From the NCBI RefSeq assembly GCF_008369445.1, contig NZ_VTWH01000006.1, positions 1 through 64,000 of the forward strand: a stretch of DNA of 64,000 bases, in the 5' to 3' direction. The notes beneath the pieces were generated by a model, which searched no databases, was not told where the DNA came from, and saw nothing but the letters and a program-made list of their open reading frames with translations. The first letter of the stretch is position 1. The number at the start of each line of letters is the position of its first letter. The stretch is from Aureimonas fodinaquatilis. Its GTDB lineage: Bacteria > Pseudomonadota > Alphaproteobacteria > Rhizobiales > Rhizobiaceae. Made by a program: the position numbers and the translations under genes. Shown here in pieces: positions 34,407 to 43,417 of this stretch.

Positions 34407-36005
34407 ATGACCACGCCGCTACAGACTAAGGCCGGTGGTGTATCCACGTCCGGGCCATTGAGCTTCCCGGTTTTCCGTGCGCTGTGGATCGCGACCATCA
34501 TTTCCAATATCGGCACCTGGATGCATGATGTGGGTGCTGGATGGCTGATGACATCATTGTCGCCAAGTCCGCTGCTTGTCGCACTGGTGCAGACCGCAAC
34601 AACGCTGCCGATGTTCCTGCTGGCCCTTCCGGCCGGAGCGCTTGCCGACATTGTCGACCGGCGAAAGATGCTGCTGGCTGCTCAAATTCTCGGCCTGGTC
34701 GCAGCGGCAACACTGGCATTTCTGACCTTCAGTGACCTCGTCACTCCGGAAGTGCTTTTGGCCGCCACTTTTGTCCTTGGTATAGCCGCAGCGCTCAGCG
34801 CACCCGTGTTTCAGGCAATCGTGCCTGAACTGGTTGACAAGCAGGCCCTGCCGGACGCGATTGCCCTGAACAGCCTTGGCGTGAACATTTCGCGCGCGAT
34901 CGGGCCAGCCCTGGGAGGTGTCATCATCGCTTTTGCGGGAACACCCGCAGTCTTCGCTTTAAACGCACTTTCCGTGTTGGCGGTTCTGCTGGTGCTTTTT
35001 GCCTGGAAACGTCCTGACACCGTCCATACCCTGCCCGCCGAGCACTTCTTCGGTGCACTGAAAGCGGGCTATCGCTATACGCGTCATTCACCTGCAATGC
35101 GTCTGGTGGTTATCCGGGCTGTCGGCTTCTTCATATTCGGAAGTGCACTGTGGGCGATGCTGCCTCTCGTTGCCCGGCGGGGGCTTGGGCTTGACGCAGC
35201 CGGCTACGGCGCTCTGCTCGGAAGTATGGGTGCAGGAGCGGTGGTGGGCGCTATCCTTCTGAAGAGGTTGCGGAAATCCATCCCTGCCAACACAATATCC
35301 GTCGGAGCGACATTGCTTTTCGCACTGGCCACCCTGTCGCTTGCTCTTGTCGCCAATGCGTGGATTGCCGGGGCGGTTATGTTTGCGGCTGGCCTTGCCT
35401 GGATCGGCATGATGACGTCGTTGAATGTCGCGGCGCAAATGGCCTCTCCGGGATGGGTGAAGGCGCGTGCGCTCGCTGTCTATCTTCTCGTCTTTCAAGG
35501 ATCGATGACCGGAGGCAGCATTATCTGGGGCTCACTCGCAAGCAGCAGCAGCGTCGCCACAGCTCTCGTCATTGCGGCTGTCGGGCAAGCGGTTGCCCTG
35601 ATGCTGGCTTTCCGTTGGCGGCTGCCACAGGACTCGACCACCGATCTGGCACCCTCGAACCACTGGGCCGAACCTGTTGTCTCGGTTCAACCCTCCGGCG
35701 ACCGTGGCCCGGTTCTGATTGAAATAGAGTATCGAGTTGAACCCGATCGCCAGGCTGAATTCGTAGCAGCCCTTCGCGAATTTCATCCTGCGCGCCAGCG
35801 TGACGGAGCCATCCGGTGGGACGTCTGGGAGGACGTTGCCGAGCCAGGCAAGGTTGTTGAGGCCTTTATCGTTGAAAGCTGGCTGGAGCATCAGCGCCAG
35901 CACGCCCGTGCGACCAGAACCGACCAGTTGAATCAGGAAGTTCTGCGGGCGTTCCACATAGGTGATCAACCACCCGTCGTGCGGCATTTGTTAAGACCGG
36001 TCTGA
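34407..36005 (+). CDS. MFS exporter of the EntS-like (MFS_3) family with C-terminal soluble domain
   Basis: 532 residues. Twelve hydrophobic segments up to about residue 415, with the family motif ALPAGALADIVDRRKMLLAA in the first cytoplasmic loop. A C-terminal soluble stretch of about 100 residues (LIEIEYRVEPDRQAEFVAAL ... SWLEHQRQH) looks like a small ferredoxin-like/monooxygenase-type dimerisation domain, known in other MFS_3 members. Probably an inner-membrane exporter for a product or toxic substrate of this cluster. Confidence 0.85.
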   Translation: MTTPLQTKAGGVSTSGPLSFPVFRALWIATIISNIGTWMHDVGAGWLMTSLSPSPLLVALVQTATTLPMFLLALPAGALADIVDRRKMLLAAQILGLVAAATLAFLTFSDLVTPEVLLAATFVLGIAAALSAPVFQAIVPELVDKQALPDAIALNSLGVNISRAIGPALGGVIIAFAGTPAVFALNALSVLAVLLVLFAWKRPDTVHTLPAEHFFGALKAGYRYTRHSPAMRLVVIRAVGFFIFGSALWAMLPLVARRGLGLDAAGYGALLGSMGAGAVVGAILLKRLRKSIPANTISVGATLLFALATLSLALVANAWIAGAVMFAAGLAWIGMMTSLNVAAQMASPGWVKARALAVYLLVFQGSMTGGSIIWGSLASSSSVATALVIAAVGQAVALMLAFRWRLPQDSTTDLAPSNHWAEPVVSVQPSGDRGPVLIEIEYRVEPDRQAEFVAALREFHPARQRDGAIRWDVWEDVAEPGKVVEAFIVESWLEHQRQHARATRTDQLNQEVLRAFHIGDQPPVVRHLLRPV

Positions 36006-36069
36006 TTGGTCGTGGTAAATGGCTGCGGGTTTCAGCACGGATTCAATTGCGGAAAAACCTCGCTCCGAC

Positions 36070-36978
36070 TCAAATAAAGCCGGTTTCCGGATGCAGATCA
36101 GCCGGAAGCTGCTGTTCGAAAAATTTCGAGAATGCCGCAATACGCGGCGGCAGCTTCTGGTATGGGGGATAGTAGAGCGTAAGCCAGAGTTGCGGTGGCG
36201 ACCACTCTTTGAAGACATGCACCAGGCGGCCATTTCGCAGATGGTCTGCAATGTTGAACCCGGGCAGCAATGCCACACCCAAGCCTTCAGCCGCCATATC
36301 GGCAAGAAACTCGCCATTATTGGCACTGAAGCCTCGTCCTGCCGATATGTTGATGGTTGAGCCTCCATCGGAGAGGACCCACAATTCCCGTTTGCTTTCT
36401 CCACTGTGAGCCAGACATTCATCCGGCTTCAGTTCGGCTGGATGGTCCAGTGCGGCAAAGCGACTGCCTGGAGCCGCGACGAGAATCCTTGGGATGGCGC
36501 AGATTTTTCGCCATATCGTGAACTTGTCGGACGGCTGGAGCGAAATGCGAATTGCAAGGTCGTAGTCGTCAACGACAATGTCCACCAGCTCATCTGACAA
36601 AGACAATTGAAAGCTCATCCTTGGATATAGCTTCTGGAAATCAGCGATGATGGTCGGCAATATGGTCGTGCCCAGCCATACTGGAGCGGTGATCCGCAAG
36701 CGGCCTTCATCGGCCTTGTTGGCATTCATGACATCGCGCCGGGCAATTTCCAGTGCATCAAGAGCCGGCTTGATCTGCGCGGCGTAAACTGCGCCGTCGG
36801 TGGTTAGAGATACCTGCCGTGTGGTTCGAACAAACAATTGCACGCCGAGATCTGACTCAAGTGTCGCGATCGCGCGCGTGACGGCCGCTGGCGTCATGTC
36901 GAGTTCCCGAGCCACCTGAGCGAAATTCTTTTTCTCAGCGGCAAGGAGAAACGTCCGCAGGGCTTTGAAATTTTTCAT
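36070..36978 (-). CDS. LysR-family transcriptional regulator
   Basis: 302 residues: the N-terminal winged helix (FKALRTFLLAAEKKNFAQVA, then AAVTRAIATLESDLGVQLFV) and a LysR substrate-binding domain. It converges on the MFS gene and diverges from the DUF1622 gene, with a 184-base promoter region holding a clear inverted repeat. It is the only regulator in the 30.7-39.1 kb cluster and very likely controls both plus-strand runs; the ligand is unknown. Confidence 0.9.
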   Translation of the reverse strand: MKNFKALRTFLLAAEKKNFAQVARELDMTPAAVTRAIATLESDLGVQLFVRTTRQVSLTTDGAVYAAQIKPALDALEIARRDVMNANKADEGRLRITAPVWLGTTILPTIIADFQKLYPRMSFQLSLSDELVDIVVDDYDLAIRISLQPSDKFTIWRKICAIPRILVAAPGSRFAALDHPAELKPDECLAHSGESKRELWVLSDGGSTINISAGRGFSANNGEFLADMAAEGLGVALLPGFNIADHLRNGRLVHVFKEWSPPQLWLTLYYPPYQKLPPRIAAFSKFFEQQLPADLHPETGFI

Positions 36979-36989
36979 ATTGTTTCACG

Positions 36990-37022
36990 ATCAGCAATTC
37001 TGTCGTGAGAATTATTGCAATT
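36990..37022. promoter_or_regulatory. Candidate LysR binding site
   Basis: AATTCT - GTCGTG - AGAATT (36996-37013) is a perfect 6-bp inverted repeat with a 6-base spacer, flanked by ATCAGCAATT (36990-36999) and TTATTGCAATT (37012-37022). Both flanking words recur at 30448-30468, before the first gene of the cluster. Binding by the adjacent LysR protein is inferred. Confidence 0.5.
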
Positions 37023-37162
37023 CCGACCATGCCAGTTTGCGTTTACCAAACTTATCACAAATCGCATTTTTTGCCCCGTCGGAACCAATACCTCAGGTGC
37101 AAAAGATGTGCCCAACGGTTGAATTCGTCAACTGCATAATAAAATCAATTTCAGGACACCCA

Positions 37163-37582
37163 ATGGCTGATCAACACGAAGTTATCGGCATGGTGAGCTT
37201 GATTGCTCCCGTACTTGAACCTGTGGCGTTGGGCCTCGAATTTTTCGGAATTTTGGTCATACTGACAGGAGTTGTTTTAGCGACGGCAATATATCTCAAA
37301 GACAGTTACAATACTTCTTCGGATATTGCCTACACACGCTACCGTGCAAATCTGGGTCGTGGAATCCTGCTTGGGCTGGAGATTCTGATTGGCGCCGATA
37401 TCGTCGCGACAATCATATCCCCATTGACATGGGACAGTGTCGGCCTTCTTGGCCTGGTCGTCATCATCCGTACATTCTTAAGTTTCTCCCTCGAAGCCGA
37501 AATTGATGGCGAATGGCCGTGGAAACGGCAGTCGCGGGAGCATCTGAAGGCTCATCCCGGCCGCGCGGCGGGATCTGATTGA
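37163..37582 (+). CDS. DUF1622 membrane protein
   Basis: 139 residues from the ATG at 37163 (AGGACA upstream). Three hydrophobic helices are visible, with RYRANLGRGILLGLEILIGADI between them, which is the DUF1622 core. Inner-membrane protein of unknown function, first gene of the second plus-strand run of the LysR cluster and followed 33 bases later by the RidA gene. Confidence 0.82.
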   Translation: MADQHEVIGMVSLIAPVLEPVALGLEFFGILVILTGVVLATAIYLKDSYNTSSDIAYTRYRANLGRGILLGLEILIGADIVATIISPLTWDSVGLLGLVVIIRTFLSFSLEAEIDGEWPWKRQSREHLKAHPGRAAGSD

Positions 37583-37615
37583 TATTCATGAACACTGCAA
37601 GCGAGAGGAACGACG

Positions 37616-38074
37616 ATGACGGATACAGACTCGAACAAAAAGTTTGCGAACCACGGTGTGCCGTGGGAGGCCGACTTCGGTTACAATCAGGCGGTTCAGG
37701 TCAAGGATACGATTTATCTGTCGGGCCAACTCAGCCATGACAGCGATGGAACCTTCATTGCTCCTGCAAAGCTGGATAAGGATGGACGACCTGTTGACTA
37801 CTCCCAGATGGAGCAGCAGATCCGCCAGTCATACGTTAACGCCATAAAGCTGCTCGCTGAATTTGGAGCGACGTTGGACGACGTTGTGGAGGAGGCATTG
37901 TTCGTTCTGGATATGCCTGCGGGGTTCGTTGCCGCTGCAAAGGTGCGCAAGGAAATGTACAAAACCTCGGTACCCGGATGTGCTAGCAGCATCGTTGGCG
38001 TATCCACACTGGCCCAACCGGTGCAACTCGTCGAAATAACGTTCCGCGCAGTCATCGACAGACACGAAAGCTGA
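37616..38074 (+). CDS. RidA-family (YjgF/UK114) protein
   Basis: 152 residues with the RidA trimer fold: FGYNQAVQVKDTIYLSGQLS, then DVVEEALFVLDMPAGF and CASSIVGVSTLAQPVQLVEI. Where true RidA deaminases have an Arg near the C-terminal strand, this sequence reads GCASSIVGVSTL, so it belongs to another subfamily and may not hydrolyse 2-aminoacrylate. It lies between the DUF1622 and pirin genes. Confidence 0.85.
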   Translation: MTDTDSNKKFANHGVPWEADFGYNQAVQVKDTIYLSGQLSHDSDGTFIAPAKLDKDGRPVDYSQMEQQIRQSYVNAIKLLAEFGATLDDVVEEALFVLDMPAGFVAAAKVRKEMYKTSVPGCASSIVGVSTLAQPVQLVEITFRAVIDRHES

Positions 38075-38126
38075 TCTTCCCGAAGTTTGAACTCACCTGA
38101 TCACGAACATAAGCGGAGAATTTCCC

Positions 38127-39089
38127 ATGACCTGGAGCCCACATCCCGATCCCGAACTCGGCAACCGCGCAAGCACCGAAGTCATCGAAACCCTGATCAT
38201 ACCGCGTGCGGTCGATCTGGGGGAAATGGTGGTTCGTCGAGCACTGCCGTCGACCAAGCGCCAGATGGTCGGGCCCTTCATCTTCTTCGACCAGATGGGA
38301 CCGGCGGAATTCCTGACAGATCAGGGCATTGATGTTCGCCCGCATCCGCATATCAACCTCGCGACGCTGACCTATCTTTTCGAGGGCGAAATCCTGCATC
38401 GCGATAGCCTCGGTACCGAGCAGGCCATCCAGCCGGGTGCGGTCAACTGGATGCGCGCCGGGCGCGGTATTGTCCACTCGGAGCGCACCAGTGCTGATCG
38501 GCGCCGAGACGGGCAACGCCTGTTCGGCATTCAAACCTGGATGGCGCTTCCCGAGGAGCGGGAAGAAGATGATCCGGCCTTCCTGCATCACGGTGCAGAG
38601 GCTCTGCCGCTGATTGACGAAGATGGTGTGACAGCGCGGCTGATCGCTGGCAGTGCTTTTGGCAAAACATCGCCTTTGCAGACCGCGTCCGAGACGCTTT
38701 ACGCTGATGTGCAACTGGCGGCCGGGCGATCGATGCCCATCGACCCTTCCTATGAAGAGCGCGCGCTGTATACGATTTCAGGCGATATCGAGGTGGCCGG
38801 CGACAGCTTTGAGCCGGCGCAGCTTCTGGTATTGCGCCCTGGCGACCCTATTACAATAAAGGCAAAATCAGATTCGCGCTTCATGCTGTTCGGCGGCGCG
38901 CCGATGGCAGGCCCGCGATACATCTGGTGGAATTTTGTCTCATCGCGTCTTGAGCGGATCGAAGCTGCCAAGGAAGAATGGGCGCGGGGCCGCTTTGACA
39001 CGGTACCGGGGGACGAGGCGGACTTTATTCCGCTGCCCGAAGATACGACGCAACCTCGCCGTGCGACGGGGGGAGTGCTTTATCCCTGA
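38127..39089 (+). CDS. Pirin-family cupin protein
   Basis: 320 residues, bicupin. The metal-binding first cupin shows DVRPHPHINLATLTYLFEGE and a later conserved Glu (WMRAGRGIVHSERT), the standard pirin pattern. Bacterial pirins are cytoplasmic and either oxidise quercetin-like compounds or modulate partners; the role here is open. Last gene of the LysR cluster, followed by a stem-1-like palindrome. Confidence 0.88.
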   Translation: MTWSPHPDPELGNRASTEVIETLIIPRAVDLGEMVVRRALPSTKRQMVGPFIFFDQMGPAEFLTDQGIDVRPHPHINLATLTYLFEGEILHRDSLGTEQAIQPGAVNWMRAGRGIVHSERTSADRRRDGQRLFGIQTWMALPEEREEDDPAFLHHGAEALPLIDEDGVTARLIAGSAFGKTSPLQTASETLYADVQLAAGRSMPIDPSYEERALYTISGDIEVAGDSFEPAQLLVLRPGDPITIKAKSDSRFMLFGGAPMAGPRYIWWNFVSSRLERIEAAKEEWARGRFDTVPGDEADFIPLPEDTTQPRRATGGVLYP

Positions 39090-39114
39090 CGGCCAAGTCC
39101 GATAGTGCGGCAGG

Positions 39115-39149
39115 CCTGAAGCGTTTCGTTCCATGATGAAACGCTCAGG
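39115..39149. repeat. Stem-1 type palindrome after the pirin gene
   Basis: CCTGAAGCGTTTC - GTTCCATGAT - GAAACGCTCAGG is almost perfectly paired. Its AAGCGTTTC/GAAACGCT arms match stem 1 of the composite element at 6850, but no box or stem 2 follows. It may serve as the transcript end of the cluster. Confidence 0.55.
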
Positions 39150-39195
39150 CGCCGGTTAATCACAACCAATCGTTGTGTTTTGGCAGCACGGGCCA

Positions 39196-39220
39196 AAATA
39201 TGACACATTTTGTCATATTT
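39196..39220. promoter_or_regulatory. Perfect 10-bp inverted repeat upstream of the TonB receptor
   Basis: AAATATGACA - CATTT - TGTCATATTT, immediately upstream of a possible -35 element (TTGACT, 39225). This is the position of an operator or activator site for the haem operon. The sequence is not an obvious Fur or Irr box; an iron-responsive regulator is a guess. Confidence 0.5.
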
Positions 39221-39288
39221 AAACTTGACTCGAATCATCATGTTTTAAATGATCAGCCGGAACAAGATTTTCGGGGCACCATAAAAAC

Positions 39289-41598
39289 ATGAATATGCAG
39301 ATTGAACCGGCGACACGGTCGCCGGAGCGTCGCTTTGCGTCCAGATTAATGATGAGCACATGCCTGTTGGCGCTGGTTGCATCCGGTGCGGCGGGTGCAC
39401 AGGAAAACAGCGGGACAGAAAATGTTCAGCTGAACGAGGTGGTGGTTCTTTCCACCCGCGGTGAAAAGCGCCTGCTGGATGTGCCGCAGACGATATCGGT
39501 CATCGGCCGCGCCGAAATGGATGAGCGCAATGTGCGGGATATTCAGGATCTGGTGCGCTACGAGCCGGGTGTCAGCGTCAACCGCACCACATCCATCACC
39601 AATCCATGGGGGCAGCTGGCCGGTTTCACCATTCGCGGCATGAGCGGCAACCGCATTCTGATGACGGTGGATGGCACCCGCGTGCAGGAGCAGATCACGG
39701 ATGGCAGCCGCGATTTCTTCGACATGTCCAATTTCAAGCGGGTTGAGATCGTGCGTGGTCCCAACTCTGTCCTGTGGGGATCAGATGCACTGGGCGGCGC
39801 TGTCATGTTCCAGACACGCGACCCTTCTGATCTGTTGATCGGCAGCGACAAGCCATGGGCTTTGGAATTGAAGGGCGGATATGACAGTTTTGACCGTTCT
39901 TTCCGAGAGCAGGCAACGGGAGCCTACAATTTCGGCGACGTTTCAATTCTGCTGAGCTACGGTCGACGCGACAGCAAGGAAGCCCGCCTTTCCAATGCAC
40001 GGGCTGACGGTGGCATCTGGGGTTGCTCACGCATCGACATTGGCTGCGACAGCCTGTTTCCGGCCGATACGGGCGTGGATAACGGGTTGGCGAAAGTGGT
40101 GTGGACGCCGAATGGCGAGCACACTGTCAAGCTGACCGGCGAATGGTTCGAACGCAACACCAGCGTAGACCAGCTTTATGATATGTCGGCTTCTGTGACC
40201 GGCATACCCACTATCTCCTCCTATGTCAGCGAGGCTTACCCCAGAGACCTGGAAATGAGCCGCAAGCGCGTAGCGCTGCAACACGAGTGGCTGGTCGGTG
40301 CAAGCTGGCTCGACAGCGTCAACTGGTCATTGTCCTACTCACCGCAGAGCCGGCAGACCGACAGCACGCAGACCCGGCTCTATTCAAACCGCACGCAGAT
40401 CGTCAACCAATATCGTGACTACAGCGAGGACTTCTACGAGGCCGACCTGCAATTGCAGTCGTCTTTCGCATTGGGAACGACCCAGCACACATTGACCTAT
40501 GGCTTTGATGGCGGGCACACGAAAGGCGATTATCAGGGCATCAACAACACGTTCAACTCGCTGACAGGGGCAACAACCACCGCCATCAACCAGGGTTTCA
40601 GCTTCCCGCGCGTCACCACCGATCGCGCGGACATCTACCTGCAGGATGATGTCGCACTGTTTGATGGACGGCTGACCGTAACGCCCGGGGTGCGTCTGGC
40701 GCATTACGCCATTGATCCTACAGGCGATGACAGCTACCCCGGCTTGCCGGGATTTGAGCCGGAAAAGCAAAGCAACACAGAGCTTCTGACATCGGTTGGA
40801 GCGATCTATCACCTGACCGACATCTATTCGGCCTATGCCTCATTCGGGCAAGGGTTCAAAATGCCAACGTCGCAGCAACTGTTCCAGTCCAGCACAGACC
40901 TGTTCACCGGCTCGGCGATTGTTCCAAACCCCACCCTCAAGCCAGAATCCGTTGACGCTTACGAAGCGGGCATCCGGGGCTATTACGGGAACGCATATTT
41001 CAGCGCTGGCGTTTTCTATTCGCGGTATAAAAACTTCATTCGCAGCTTCCAGCCAACCACGGTGACTGACCCGAGCGGAAACGTTTTCGTGGCGTACACT
41101 TTTGACAATGTGGAAGACGTGGAGCTCTACGGTCTGGAACTGGCCGGCGAAGTGGAAGTAACGGACTACACCCGCCTGCAGGCCAGCCTGAGCTGGAGCC
41201 GCGGCAATCAGCGTGTCGCGTCAGATGCAGCCAAGACGTTTTTTGATGCAGCGGTGCCAATCACGGCCATTGTGGGCGTGACTCATCAACTGCCGGATTA
41301 CAATTTGCAGTTTGAAGTTTTCGGAACCTTTGCGGCGGGCAAAACCGATGCCAGCAACGACGCATTGTTCCTGCCATCCAGCTATGCGTTCTTCGATGCA
41401 TATGCCAAATGGACACCGCGTGACAATTTCGAGCTGACATTGGGCGTGGAGAACATTCTCGACAAGCGCTACTTCCCCAACACTTTGCAGGGCTACAACA
41501 AGACACCGGCATCGACTGCAGTTGCCAACGTCAACCCGCTTGAACTGCAAACGGGGCCGGGGCGCGTCTTCAAGGTTGGCGCTACGGTGAAGTTCTGA
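39289..41598 (+). CDS. TonB-dependent haem/haemoglobin-type outer-membrane receptor
   Basis: 769 residues. After a signal peptide (cleaved near GAAGAQEN) a TonB-box-like NEVVVLSTR leads into the plug domain (DVPQTISVIGRAEMDERNVR, VEIVRGPNSVLWGSDALGGA) and a 22-strand barrel ending in FKVGATVKF. It belongs to the haemoglobin/transferrin/lactoferrin receptor family: an FRAP-like box (FKMPTSQQLF) and NPNL-like box (NPTLKPES) are present, but the His usually found between them in haem receptors is missing. The three downstream genes support haem. A siderophore receptor is the main alternative. Confidence 0.82.
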   Translation: MNMQIEPATRSPERRFASRLMMSTCLLALVASGAAGAQENSGTENVQLNEVVVLSTRGEKRLLDVPQTISVIGRAEMDERNVRDIQDLVRYEPGVSVNRTTSITNPWGQLAGFTIRGMSGNRILMTVDGTRVQEQITDGSRDFFDMSNFKRVEIVRGPNSVLWGSDALGGAVMFQTRDPSDLLIGSDKPWALELKGGYDSFDRSFREQATGAYNFGDVSILLSYGRRDSKEARLSNARADGGIWGCSRIDIGCDSLFPADTGVDNGLAKVVWTPNGEHTVKLTGEWFERNTSVDQLYDMSASVTGIPTISSYVSEAYPRDLEMSRKRVALQHEWLVGASWLDSVNWSLSYSPQSRQTDSTQTRLYSNRTQIVNQYRDYSEDFYEADLQLQSSFALGTTQHTLTYGFDGGHTKGDYQGINNTFNSLTGATTTAINQGFSFPRVTTDRADIYLQDDVALFDGRLTVTPGVRLAHYAIDPTGDDSYPGLPGFEPEKQSNTELLTSVGAIYHLTDIYSAYASFGQGFKMPTSQQLFQSSTDLFTGSAIVPNPTLKPESVDAYEAGIRGYYGNAYFSAGVFYSRYKNFIRSFQPTTVTDPSGNVFVAYTFDNVEDVELYGLELAGEVEVTDYTRLQASLSWSRGNQRVASDAAKTFFDAAVPITAIVGVTHQLPDYNLQFEVFGTFAAGKTDASNDALFLPSSYAFFDAYAKWTPRDNFELTLGVENILDKRYFPNTLQGYNKTPASTAVANVNPLELQTGPGRVFKVGATVKF

Positions 41599-41601
41599 TC
41601 C

Positions 41602-43365
41602 ATGGCCAGACTTGCCCGGCAGTTCATGCGGCTTATCCGCATCTGCATCTCAACGCCTGCCGGGCGGATCGGCCTCGTTATCTTCGGGGTCGTCCTCTGC
41701 CTGAAACTCGGCTCCATATACGCCTCGTTGCGCCTGATTCAGTGGACAGGCGAATTCTACTCGGCCGTGCAGGCAGTGAATGGCCCGGAAATTCTGCATC
41801 AGATCGGCATATTTGCCGTGATTGTGGGTCTGAATTCCGTCCGCCATCTGATTTCGGAATATATGCGCAAGCACCTCGAGTTTCGCTGGCGCAGAGTGCT
41901 GACAGACCATGCTCTGGATGTGTGGACCCGCAACAAGGCCTACTGGCATCTTGCCAACAGTCCAGACTATGCGATCGACAATCCGGACCAGCGCATCGCA
42001 GAGGATTGCCGCCTGTTCGTCAGCGGCCTTCTTGGCGAATTGCTGGATTTGATACAGAGCATTGTCGGGCTGTTCTCCTATGTTGCGTTGTTGTGGGCGC
42101 TTTCCAACTTTGCCTTGTCGCTGGCTCCTGTTGGCCTGGCGATTGAAATTCCCCACTACATGGTCTGGGCGGCATTTCTTTATGCTGCAATCAGCAGCAT
42201 CGCGACCCATCTGCTTGGTCGGCGCCTCAAGCCTGTTCTGGCCGAGCAGCAGCACCGGGAGGCCAATTTTCGATTTGCTCTGGCGCGCTGGCGTGGTCAC
42301 TTCGATTCCATAGCACTGTCTGATGGCGAGGCTGCCGAACGCCGTCAGTTTGATGCGCGCTTTGAAGACGTAGCCGTCAACTGGCGCCGCCTCGTCAACC
42401 GCGAGACGATCCTCCAGTCCTTCACCTACCCGTTCCAGCACAGCGTCCTGCGCATACCGCTTTTTGTGGCGATGCCCGGCTATCTGGCTGGCAGTCTGGA
42501 CTTTGGCGGCCTCATGCAGATTGGCATGGCGTTTTCCAATGTTGTTACAACTCTTTCGTGGTTTATCTTTTCCTATCGCGATCTTGCAGAGCTGGCGGCA
42601 ACCGGAGCACGCCTGGACAATTTTCTGCAGGCGGCTACGGCATTTCACACAAAACCCGGAACCGTGCAGACTTCGCATGCCGAAGATCGAGTGGAACTGA
42701 CTGATCTGCAATTGCGCAGCCCTACGGATGTGCCGCTGCTGTCACTTCCTGCTCTGACCCTGCGCCATGGGGAAGATACCTGGATCCGTGGGGAATCCGG
42801 CATTGGCAAAACCACTCTGCTGAAAGCAATCTCCGGCTTCTGGCCCTATGTTGATGGCCAGTTGGCGCGCCCGGCCGATAGCATCATGTTCCTGCCGCAG
42901 CGGCCCTATGTTCCGTCCGGCTCCCTCATGGAGGCTGCAGTCTATCCTGGTCGGCCGGAAGATTTTGGCCCTGGCGCGGTGATCAGGGCATTGGGCATTG
43001 TCGGGCTGGAACACGGCGTGGGCAACAGACCTTTGCAGGTAGAAACGCTTTCCGGCGGCGAAACGCAGCGCCTTGCCCTTGCCCGGCTGCTGCTGCATCG
43101 CCCACGGTTCGCCATACTGGACGAAGCAACCAGTGCGCTGGATGCCACTGGCGAACACAAGCTGCTTTGCCGGTTGCGGCAGGAATTGCCAGACACGACC
43201 TTCATCATGATTGCCCATCGCCAGCCTCCCGGATTTTCGGAACTGCGATCCATCGACCTTATGCAGTTTCAGCAAAAGCGGGACATGCTGTGGCAACCGG
43301 GCCCGCAACCAACCAAGCTACCTGAAAAACATCTCACTGCGCTGACAAGCGAGAGCGTTTCCTGA
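41602..43365 (+). CDS. ABC transporter, fused membrane/ATPase, YddA/ABCD-type
   Basis: 587 residues: an N-terminal membrane domain of the ABC_membrane_2 (SbmA/BacA-related) type with about six helices to residue 310, then an ATPase domain with Walker A GESGIGKTTLL, signature LSGGETQRLALARLL and Walker B RFAILDEATSALD. Relatives include E. coli YddA and mycobacterial Rv1819c, a vitamin B12 importer. It starts 3 bases after the receptor gene, so the two are almost certainly co-expressed. It may carry the receptor ligand or a derivative across the inner membrane. Confidence 0.85.
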   Translation: MARLARQFMRLIRICISTPAGRIGLVIFGVVLCLKLGSIYASLRLIQWTGEFYSAVQAVNGPEILHQIGIFAVIVGLNSVRHLISEYMRKHLEFRWRRVLTDHALDVWTRNKAYWHLANSPDYAIDNPDQRIAEDCRLFVSGLLGELLDLIQSIVGLFSYVALLWALSNFALSLAPVGLAIEIPHYMVWAAFLYAAISSIATHLLGRRLKPVLAEQQHREANFRFALARWRGHFDSIALSDGEAAERRQFDARFEDVAVNWRRLVNRETILQSFTYPFQHSVLRIPLFVAMPGYLAGSLDFGGLMQIGMAFSNVVTTLSWFIFSYRDLAELAATGARLDNFLQAATAFHTKPGTVQTSHAEDRVELTDLQLRSPTDVPLLSLPALTLRHGEDTWIRGESGIGKTTLLKAISGFWPYVDGQLARPADSIMFLPQRPYVPSGSLMEAAVYPGRPEDFGPGAVIRALGIVGLEHGVGNRPLQVETLSGGETQRLALARLLLHRPRFAILDEATSALDATGEHKLLCRLRQELPDTTFIMIAHRQPPGFSELRSIDLMQFQQKRDMLWQPGPQPTKLPEKHLTALTSESVS

Positions 43366-43417
43366 CACTGGTGCCTTCATGGCACCCTGAGATTCAAGAT
43401 AAAACGAAAGGCAGATT

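Noticed and set aside
33083-34651. Long minus-strand frame (522 codons) over the amidohydrolase
   Set aside because: Antisense to a well-supported gene, with no recognisable domain; it also runs into the MFS gene.
41650-42711. Minus-strand frame (353 codons) over the ABC protein
   Set aside because: Shadow of the ABC membrane domain; no signal, motif or ribosome binding site.
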